Positions 54,401-64,000 of a stretch of 64,000 bases of DNA are shown piece after piece. The DNA is from Euglena gracilis. Its lineage: Eukaryota; Euglenida; Euglenophyceae; Euglenales. Positions within the stretch are counted from its first letter, which is position 1. Each line of letters starts with the position of its first letter. The notes under the pieces are model-generated. The model was not told the origin of the DNA, did not search any database, and was given only the letters and a program-made list of their open reading frames with translations. The stretch is taken from positions 12,828,716 through 12,892,715 of the forward strand of contig CP154954.1 in NCBI GenBank assembly GCA_039621445.1, written 5' to 3'. The position numbers and the translations under genes were made by a program.

Positions 54401-57400
54401 CCAGCCTTGATCTCGCTCCATCCACCAAAATGTCGAAAATTGCAAAAAAATTTTAGAAAATTTTTGTTTTTCACCGATCCAGCCCAGCCCAGTCCCCTCC
54501 AGCCCCGGACCCTCCCCTCTCCCCCGGGCCAGCCGGCCGAAGGCCGGCCAGCCGGTCGCAGGGTGTCCAGGCAACTGGGCTGTCCAGCCCACCTTTCCCT
54601 GCATTTTTCCCCCTCATTGCAGCTTCCTCCATCACAGCCCCCAGCCTTGACCTAGCTCCATCCATCAAAATGTCGAGAAGGCGAAAATGTCTTGGAAAAT
54701 TTTGTTTTTCACCGACCCAGCCCAGCCCAGCCCCCTCCAGCCCCGGACCCTCCCCCTATCCCCCCTGGGGGGTACCGCCAGCTCATTCCCAGCCGCAGGC
54801 TGGACCCCCGGGGGGGGGGGGGTTTAAGAAAACCCCTGCTTCCAAGTTTTTAACATTTTACAAAATTTCCAAGAGAAAAGAATCTCAGTAAAGTTTTATT
54901 GTGCCAAAACTTGGTCCAATTTTCTTTGACCTTCGTTTTTTTTACCCCCTCCTAAAAACTACCAATTTTTAGTCATCAAAATTTTGAGATTTTTTTGTGC
55001 AAAAAATGTGGTTTTCCATCAAAAAAATTATGTATTTTGGGTTCATTTTTCAGAAAAAAGTTTTCAAGAATTTTCCCCGGCTAAAACCCCCGTTTTCCCA
55101 AAATTGGTGAAAATGCTGTTGTGGGTTGGTGGGCGGTCGACCCCCCCCCCCTCCCGGGTGTGGTTTGTTCATTCCCCCGACCAGGCCTTCCTGTTCTGCC
55201 CTGCACCTGAGGAGGGCTGGCTGCTGGTTAGCTGGCTGGACCCCCCCCCCCGAGAGCAAGGGCCTCTCCGGCTTAAGAAAACCCTTGCATATGGCACTGC
55301 TCGTATGGCGCTGCATTCGTTTTGTTTGACCAGTTGTAGTTGGTCCGTTTACAATTTCGGTGCCGTTCCACCCAGCAGGATGGACAGCGAAGCGGCTTGC
55401 TGCTGATAGCCAGACTCCCTATGCCATGCCTCTCGCGACTCTTTCCTTTGTTCATGACCCCTATTCTTTCGAGTGTCCTTGGTTTTATGCCAAGAAAACT
55501 CTCTAATTTCTTTACAGAGGAGTCTTGGAATCACGGTCCGCTCGTTGTTTTTCTGTTTTGCGCTTTGGATTTGCCGTCTTCCAGCATCCCCCCCAACCAG
55601 CAGTTTCTTATTTTTGGCTTGCTGGACCCCCTGGGTCTGAAACAGCTGGAGAATTAGCGCCGGGTTCTGTAACGTCTTGGTGTATTTGACAAAACAATGA
55701 GAAATATGTTTGTAAAAGCGGTTTCATTGTGGCACACCCGTCCATGACCCCCACTCAAGAGAAGTTTGGCCAGCTCTTTTGCATTTCTAAGATTTTTTTT
55801 TACAGCCAGTTGCATGTTAGGGCATTTCTTCTGTATGCATATGTTGTAAATGTTATGCCGTTGTGTACGTCATTCCTTTGCAAGCTGTTTAGCATCTGCT
55901 CTTTGCAGTTTCCTTTATTTTTTCTCAAATAAAAATGAGTTTGAATTTAATGTCTTCAATGTATAATTTTTCGGTTCGCTAGGAGACCAATTTGCAAAAA
56001 AAATTTCATATTGATCCCAGGGACTGCGCCAACGGACCTCGTGCCATATGCTGACGACACATCCCAGCATCTTCCTCTCGGCCTGAGGATGGTACGCAAA
56101 GTAAAAACCCTTGTTTTGTCAGAAAGCTTTTGTCACCAAAGACATAACGTATCATTTAATAATACGTAATCAAAAGAGATTGGGCTATGGATAATTTGAG
56201 GTTGTACATATACACCTACATATACACCGGGGTCTGTCTCGGTCTTGGGTGACGCAACTCGCAGATAAGGAATTTCCTTTTGTCGGTTCGAATGCTCGCA
56301 ACATTTTTTTCCACAAAAGTCGGACCCCGCATCTGGGAAAAGCTGAAAAACTGCTTGTTTCGCGCCTCACGAACCCGTAGCAATTGCAAAAATTGGCGCA
56401 CTCACTAGCCTTAGTGGGGGGGGGGTGGGGGGGGCGTAAACCGAAAAACATTTTCCTTGTTCCTGTGGGTATTTTCGGAATCGCTGTGAAATGTTCTTTC
56501 TGTATTTGGGTCATTTGTGGGGTCAAAAAAAGCGGCAAAAAATTCTTGGCAGCCCCCTGGCACGTTGTCCTCTACGACCGGGTCGTCAGAGTTGGGGGGG
56601 CAGACATGCTTCTGGTCCATGGAAAACTAGCATCATCACAAATGTAATCACAAGAGCAACAAAGGCTGGTAATTTGGACACAGAGAATGTTTAATTGAAA
56701 GAACATCTGGCTTTCGTTGTTTTTTTGGAGAAACAAATCATCAACCATTGTGAATTATTACAAGCTGTTGCAAAATGAAGAAATTCCTGTCTCAGGCAGT
56801 GCATCCTGTTCGGTAGGTTACGTCTTGTGACAGAAAGTTTGTCTCCGCTCCATGTGCAGTCTTATATGTTTTATTTCCTACCGCAAATTGTTTTCATGTT
56901 GGTTTACATAAACTGTGAAAATGATGTAAAAACAGAAGTGTATTTTCATGCAACCGTTGTTTGTCGCACATTGCACACAAGGTTGCTGTGACATTTCATG
57001 AGGAGAACAAAAAAAAACAGGCAGGATATTTTCCACAGCTTTCAGCTGAAGGGATGTGTTGTGCGTTACACTGACTATGTGCACATTTGCGCACACCAAC
57101 CATTTGTGTTTTTTGTGCAAAATGTTCGGTGTGTGCATTGGCGCACATCGATCACCTGTGCATTTATGCCAAATGATATGTGTGTGCATTTGCACACATC
57201 GACAAATTTGTGTATTTTTTACTTGCAAAATACACAAAATGGTCGATGTGCCCAATTTTGCACGCCAACCTTCAGTTCACAAGTAAGACCTGAAAATTTG
57301 ACATACGCACATTTCGGTCCATTAAAAGCGGATATGTATTTTTCATGCCACAACCATTAATGTATTCCAGCTGCACATCACGTCGTCCAACTCATGCGAA

Positions 57401-60400
57401 CCCATCGGCATGAAACCTGTGTGCACCGCCTGGGCGGTGTGGCAGGGGTGTGGGGGGGTGTGGGGAGTGGTGTGGGGGGGGTTTGGGGGTGTGGGGGCTA
57501 TTTGCTACCGGGGGCGCCAATTTTTGCAGTACCTCCGTTTTGCATCACGGAGGTTTCTGATTGTCCTGCGAAATACGTGCGGAGCAGTTCATTCGTGTCC
57601 TTGTCTGTGAAACGGGCAGTTAGCACATACCGGCTGGTATCACCTTTGGGGTCCCCCCCACTCCCTTCCACTGACGCGCATGCGCCATTTCCCTCAAGGG
57701 TGATGGCAAAAATGGGTGAAATTTTGTCGGAGTCCAGGGGAAGATGGGTGCTGCACCTTCCCCTCCCCCCCCCCCCGGACTCCCCCCCCCGCTGGCCCTC
57801 ACTCACCCCCTCTCCCTATTTTGAAAAAAATTCATTCTTCGATTTTTTTTCAAGAAAAACAGTCTTAAAGTATGAAAAATTTGGCTGGTTACCTGGCGCC
57901 TCCCCGGAGCGTGGGGAATGTTTGTTTGTGTGGGCTCCGGGCCTGCCATGCATTATCTTTTTTGGGGCTGTCACTCCCCTTCTTTGGCAGAATTTCTTGT
58001 TTTTTCGGCTTTTTTTTTTTTTATTTCTGGATTTTTTTCCGTGCAGAAAAAAAAAATAAAGCGGAAAAAAAAATAAACTCTGCCAAAATCCCCGGCATGC
58101 ATGCAATTTGCTCGGATCTGTCGCAATCGAGCTCCCCATCGATCCAAATTCTCAAAGTTCTGGAATCGCTGGCGAAGAGATCAAATTCCATGCATGTTTT
58201 CCGTGCATGGAATTCCACGCATTCCATGCATTCCGTGCATGTGTTTGCGCACACCAACCAAAAGAAGTCTATGTGCGAGTTTCACCACCCAACCACCCAA
58301 GTCAGTAAAAATGTGTCGTCGTGGCATTTCAAGTCAGTTTGGCACCCACCCACCCACTGCTGGAAAGGGCTGTTAGGGGGGCCAATATGGCTTCAGCTTT
58401 TATATTCCAGTGATCGGCCATTCCCATGTTCTCCCTCAAATTCCCTTCCAGAAAGAATCACGGGGTTCCCACATCCCACTGAGGTGGTTCTATTTTCTGG
58501 TATTCAAATAATTCAGTAAATAATACAAAGGAACAGAGAATCAAAGTCAGAAATGAGAAAGAGAATGGTGGGAGAAAAGAAAAGGCGATGGAAAATGAGA
58601 ATGACTGGAAATAAGAAGCAACATGCGTGAATCTGTGGCAGGAGGAACTAAAAAGAATGCGACAAAAATAGCCCACTCGGTGGCTATATATGGCTACCGA
58701 GAGTCAGGCGCCCACACCCAAGCTTCCATCAAAGGTCCCAGATGGTTCTGGGTGTGTTCCGTTGGAGCTGGCTGCTCCAGCATAGCGGGTGTGTGTTGCA
58801 AGTGTGTTACTGAGGCAGACAGACCGGCAGGCAGACAGGCAGACAAAGAATGCGAGACACAAAGAATGAGAGGGAGGGGTATTGCCCCGGGCTTTTGGGA
58901 ACCCCTGGAATCCAGCGGGTGATGGAATGGGTGGTGGATGGGGTGGTCGACCTCCCCCCCCCCCCCACCAGCGAGCCTTCCCACATTACTGGTGGCGCCG
59001 ATTTTTCGGTCAAATTTTTCTTTGTGGGCTTGGATGGGTGGCGGGTCGACCCTCTGGGGTCAACCCCCTATCAGGTCCCGCAAGGCCCTTTGGGGTCCCC
59101 TGTTGGAGGTGGAGTTTTGGCTATTTTTGTTTTACCAAACAAAGGATGGACTTTTTCATACCCCAAAATTATCCCCAGAAATTGGGTCCCCAGACCTCTC
59201 CCCCCCGGGGGGGGAACCCCTGTACCTGTCCCTGGCTGGGATACCGGTACCTCCCCCAGTCTTTAAAAGAAAAATTGATGCCTATACAAGGCAGAGAGGC
59301 AGACAGAGGCACAGATATTGGTTGTTATGTGCATTCATTTCAGTTTATGCTAATTTTGTTATCCTCTGACACAAATCAATCAACATCCCCGTACCTGGGG
59401 CATGTCATTTTGCAATTTCATTTCACAATGCTTGCCTGTTATGCGGTTCTGAGTTAGATGGTTCGTCCATTTTCCATCTGTGTCTGCTGCCTGTCAACGG
59501 CAAACTTTTTGTTTGCACCGTTGCTGCTGCGGAAGGTTATTTTTTTTCCATTCAGGCAACGCCGTGGAGTGCTGATGCGACTGCGTCCGAAGTCTGCTGG
59601 GTGAGAGGGAGGGAGGCAGGCCGCCCCAGGCAGGCCGCCCCATCCTGTGGCCATCAGTCCTTTTTCACAAACAGTCCAGACGCTGCAGAACGACCGGGGA
59701 CACACAGCAATGTTCACTCATGTTTCCAAAGACGGGCCTTCCAGAAGAGGTGATGTCTGGATTGTGGCTTTTTTTTATTTGAAATAAATCCAAGCGAAAC
59801 CAGCGCCTATTTACACCATTTTTAGATTCATACCTCGCACGCAAAAGCACATTCATGGAACAAAGACAGAATCGATGTGCTGATTTTTAGTAAATGTTGA
59901 GTGTTGAAAGCCGGTCAAAAGTCTCCCCTGAAATAGCAAGTCCATTTTCAGTTTTCAATTTTCCAGAGGAGAGTTGAGAAGAATGGATAGCTCCGGTTTG
60001 CCACGATGTATTTGGTATATGTTCCAAGGATGAAGATAGGTGTAATGAACCTGATGGGTGCAATGGAGCAGGAGCACACCACGCTGCGGACCAGTTGCTT
60101 GGAGCCGTTTTGAACCCACCCCAAGTTATAGTAGAATCCCCTCCTCGTGATAACTGACCTTCAACCTACCCACCATTATCAGCCCACAAGACAAAGAGCC
60201 TGGCTTCTGGTTCTGTAACGTTTTATTCATATTTTTACATCAATCTCCCACATTCAATTTGGAGTGGTTGTTTCTTAGACATGAATGAGTTGAAGCACAG
60301 ACCAGTGTTTGAGCAAATAATTTTTTGCCTCCTTCTTCGAATTCTTCGAATACAAAAATTTTCATCTGTGTGTGTGTCAGGGATTGGTGTTCATATTGAA

Positions 60401-62972
60401 ACAGATAACTACGGATGATTCTGGCTGCTTTTTGGGCAATTTTAGCCTCCTTTGGCCCACTTTTTTTTTGTCACTTTTGGCGATTTCTGACTGTTTTTTG
60501 TTTTGAATTTTGTCATTTTTGGCTGTTTCTGGCCGATTCCAACCGTTTTGTGGCCATCTGCATATTTTTTTTCTTTCAATTTGCTTTAGCCTTTTGTGAC
60601 TCTTTTTTTTTTTTCAGGCGGCTTTGCTGCTTCTGGGCGTTCCTAGCTGCTTCTGGCCGACTTAGTCATTTTTCAGTGACATTTTCCTCGTTGTAGGCAT
60701 TTCTGAGGCGATATGACGATCAATCTTTATGTTCTCATTGGTTGCAGCAATTTCTGGGTGGATGTCCTCAGCCAGTACAGGCATTGTCGCAATAACGGAT
60801 AATTATGGACAATTATGGATCGCAACAAATGATGCCCCATGCTCTGATTGTCATCCTAATTCACCACCTCTCAATAGCGATGCGAGGCTTGCAGCTGTCA
60901 TTCAGTCTCCACTAAGACCCCGTGCCCTGGTTGCTATTGCCGTGCTCACGCCAGGTGTAAACACCCCATCCGCTGATGACCCATATCTCCCCACTTTGTT
61001 TGGGGTGCCTTTCGCATTCCAGGTCGGGCGTCACTTAAGCCGAAGGGCACCTCATCCCTGGGTTGGAGGGTCCACCAGCCAGCTGCTTTTTTCCAGCCTC
61101 GGACAGCCCCCTATCGACGAGTTTTGATTTATTTTGCAGTCCTAGAAGGAAGGCTGGATGGTAACAGATTCTTTTTTTGCTTTTGAGGGGCACATCCGGA
61201 CAAAAAATAAAACACGCAAAATGCCAGAAAAAGTGCTGGCTAGCGGAATATTTGGTCGAAGAATCTTTTTTTTTTCGCAGGTATTTTTTCAGTTTCGATT
61301 TTCTTCTACGTAGTTTGACCCCAGCAGCTTTTGCCCAGCCTGCCCAAAATTTTCCATCCGCACCCCCCGGGGGGGTCCTCAGGCGACGCCCTGTTTCCAA
61401 ATGTCTGTTCTTGTAAGCTTCAGCTGCTTTGCCAATGCTTAGGTCTTCTTCATGGCAGCTGTTGGAATGTGTCCAACTCTCTGATGGGGGGTGGAAGGGG
61501 CCACCAGACTCATCCCAGGGATCGAAATATGTGTGGTATATGATGTGTATGTATTCGGTCAATGTTCGATTTCCAACCAGCTTTTTTTTGATCCAATCAT
61601 TTTTGGTCATTTTTAAACACTTTCCTTCGCCTTTTCTTCTGGCCATTTTCAAGCCTTTCTGTGATGATTAAGAACTCCTGACGCCTTTTTTTTTCCCTCT
61701 GCCCAGGTTCTTGGGAGGGCAGACGACTGGTGATTGGCTGGTTTGATATCAGATTTCTTTGGGGACGTGTTTTACTCTTGCCACCATCATGGCAATATAT
61801 CTTGTGATATTTCTCAGCAGTGAAAATATGCACACATCCGGAATAACCCCAAATTAACAAAACACGAAAAAAATTATTATGCATTTAAAATATATTGTCG
61901 GAATAAAATTCTGATCACAGAATTGTGTCAGATAATTGAAGAAACAACTCGTTGATTTTTTTTATTCCTCTGATTTGTGTTTGCCACAGCCCGTTTTGCG
62001 GGGGTCCTGATTAGTGTTTAATATCCTTGTTCTTTTGCGCCTCGCCGATACATCGTCACGCCACAGTTTAGGGGAGGGGGGCACTCCCCGCCTCCTTAAA
62101 CCACAAGGGTTAGTTGGACCACCTGCCTGGCCTAGTGTCCAACATTGGGTTGGCTGCCTTGGAAACCCCCTCAAACAGTCAGATGCACTCGCCGCTGCCG
62201 TCCCAGCGCAGGCGGTTGTCTTGTGTGAACAACCCGTTAGTTCCTGTTGTGCTGCTGTTGGCCGTTTTCTGGATGCACCCCGACCCAAGCCCCCATCGTC
62301 AGAAGCGCATTAATGGGGCACTGGACCACTCTCTGCACAAAAAAAATTACAAAAAAAAAAAACAGCTTTTCCTGATTGGCAGAATGTGGCTTCGGTGACG
62401 TGTGTGTTTCTGTGGTCGCTTCGTCAATTCACAAATCAGGTGAGTTGAGAACATTTTGAAAATGAAGATTTGCTGAAATGGATTCAAGAGGGTCGGCAGG
62501 GTTATGTGCAACGACCTCCCCTCTTCTGGTCCGATGCGATCATTCTGGATACATTGGGTCCATAAATATATGTTTTTTTGTTGTTGTTTTTTGCTAATAA
62601 AAGTACATAAATAAGCAAATAAAAATACACAGTGAAATGAAAGAAATAAATGAAACATGGTGAAATGACCAAACATGGAAAATATTACAATAAACTGCTG
62701 AAAATTTTAATATGACTCGGAAAAAGGGCGACTCAAGATGTCAAAGTTGACGTGAATTTTTAAAAGCGGCTTGCCATTGTGCAAGCTTGCAATAAAATGA
62801 CCAACAATGACTAAAAGTGGCCAGAAACGGCAAACTGGCCAAAAATGACGCTCAGACGGTCAAAAATGGCCAAAGAAATGAAATCAGTCAAAAAAAAAAA
62901 CGGACAAAAAATCCCAGGCACCTGCCCCCCCCAACCCTCTCCCTGCATGCAAATTTGGCACCCCTGAAGCGT
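54401..62972 (+). repeat. Segmental duplication copy B
   Basis: This is the same-orientation partner of 1-7,953. Private to this copy are 56,110-57,900 and a doubled start module: the phrase around ctccatccaccaaaatgtcg at 54,415 recurs in diverged form at 54,655. The (CATA)n/(TA)n tract, the long GA tracts and the 156-bp tandem duplication of copy A are missing here, so they arose or expanded after the split. No coding gene is recognised. Confidence 0.85.
57050..57290 (+). repeat. Degenerate repeat of GTGTGCATTTGCGCACAYC
   Basis: Units occur at about 57,079, 57,133, 57,181 and 57,244, spaced 48-63 bp. Related single units occur at 2,886 and 58,240 (GTGCACACCAAC / GCGCACACCAACC). The block lies in the part private to duplication copy B. 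Confidence 0.55.
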
Positions 62973-64000
62973 GCCCCCCTATTTTTTAACGTTTTTGGCT
63001 CACGTTGCAACTGGCCCGCTCGTTACCAGATTCCAAAACCAGAACCACAGAACCAGAACACTGATTGGGACTGGTGGTCAAACTTTTCGTGCGAAACTGG
63101 ACAGCTGACTCAGGAATTTCAACAGTGCAGACACAAAACTGAAAGACGAACCAGCAAACAGCAGAAACACACTGCAGCAGCAACAAGCAGCAGTCATTCT
63201 TTGGTGCTCCCAATGATCTCCCAAGGAAGGTGTGAGAGAGAGTGTGAGAGCTGCCAACCCGCCCCTTTTCACTCAAAAACTCCCTAAAAATAAAAATAAA
63301 ATGCAATTTTTGAAACAAGCCGCGAGGGGGATCGAACACACCCTGGGCAGGGTGAAAGATCCGACGCAAAGGGGTGCCAGCCACGGAAAAACGGAAATTG
63401 GGGTTCCAGGTACACCGATACAACATGGTTGCAGAGGTAGACTGCCCAATTTTGACTCCCCTCCAACGTGCGGTTGCGAACAACGCCAGAGGCTGTAAAA
63501 ACTGACGCTGACATGCCAGCTGCCCCAACCGCCAATACTGGGGTGGTGGAGCCAGCGGATGGCTGCTCAGCCATGTACCAACCACTGGAGACGCCAGCTG
63601 CCTTAACCACCATCGCCTCACCGACATTACAGTGCCAAAGACATGCAATGACAGCCCACTTCTAAATTTCTAAACACACAAATTTGCCCCCTGGGGTTGC
63701 CCCCCCAGGGCAGAACGGGAATCGGCCGAACAGCCAGGGTGGGTGCCCCCCCCCACCATCTCTTCCCGTTTTTCCGGGAGCACCAATTTTTGGACCCGAA
63801 AAAAAATTTTACCCATTTTGGGACCCATGTAGGGGGTCCCCCCAAAAACCACCCAAAACCCCATTTTTTTCACAGCTTCCAAAAATTCAACATTTTCTCA
63901 AAGTTTTGATTTTGAGAGGTTTATGAAGCAAAAAAATGCCATTGAAAGTCCAAAAAAATTCAACAAGAAAAAAAATGTCAGTAAAATTTGACTGTGCCAA
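62973..64000. other. Window end: no gene recognised; third repeat module begins
   Basis: 62,986-63,648 is open on the minus strand for 220 codons but shows no domain. From 63,818 the sequence matches 53,826-53,890 (GGGACCCATGTAGG then CCCCATTTTTTTCAC) and then 54,870-54,905 (TCAGTAAA...TGTGCCAA). The modules that precede copy B therefore recur here, and another repeat unit may begin beyond the window. Confidence 0.5.

Noticed and set aside
63325-63395. tRNA-like stretch on the minus strand with GTTCGATCCCC and six of seven acceptor pairs
   Set aside because: No A-box, the T-stem pairs poorly and the interior is taken up by an unrelated CACCCTG/CAGGGTG hairpin.

Overview
The window looks like a repeat-dominated nuclear segment from a eukaryote. 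It has long di- and tetranucleotide microsatellites, minisatellites, GT-AG introns with phase-compatible exons, no bacterial-style gene packing, and abundant C/G homopolymer runs. I cannot name the organism. A unicellular alga or other protist with a bloated genome fits best, because the one recognisable protein domain is ParB-like. No rRNA, intact tRNA or housekeeping gene was recognised.

Layout. (1) 1-7,953 is a diverged same-orientation duplicate of 54,401-62,972; each copy carries private insertions. (2) 8,686-25,940 is a giant near-perfect palindrome: 7.7 kb arms around a 1.86 kb spacer. (3) Five bases later a second palindrome begins (25,946-34,834): 2.9 kb arms around a 3.0 kb spacer. 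(4) 34,835-40,500 continues the minus-strand gene whose 3' part forms the right arm of palindrome 2. (5) 40,500-49,925 holds two further dispersed repeat families, a second partial copy of the same gene family (43.3-44.4 kb) and a short transposon-like element with 8-bp target duplications (45.0 kb). (6) 49.9-53.2 kb is GC-rich, with CT tracts, a 626-bp direct duplication and a minus-strand gag-like reading frame. (7) The rest is duplication copy B plus repeat modules.

The most interesting content is a gene family seen twice on the minus strand. Copy G1 (about 38.06 to 33.16 kb) can be read as at least nine exons. Six consecutive ones (36,597 to 34,152) join with consistent splice phase through five GT-AG introns. 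Its C-terminal half has a ParB/Spo0J-like fold signature (strand, helix, VILSGQHR turn, helix, strand, then an HTH-like segment), followed by a lysine-rich tail. Upstream it carries conserved-looking motifs (LWLDNFC, IWHAYKH). Copy G2 repeats the ParB-like exon with the same acceptor position and phase. Both carry frameshifts elsewhere, so they are decayed copies or contain uncorrected indels. I infer a mobile or multicopy family but found no terminal repeats for it.

Palindrome 2 is best read as a fold-back inverted copy of the 3' half of G1: the right arm continues into the complete gene, while the left arm is cut off in mid-exon, 5 bp from palindrome 1. A short imperfect hairpin motif of the GAAGCGG-loop-CCGCTTC type recurs through G1 introns and flanks (26.7-40.4 kb) and was not noticed elsewhere.
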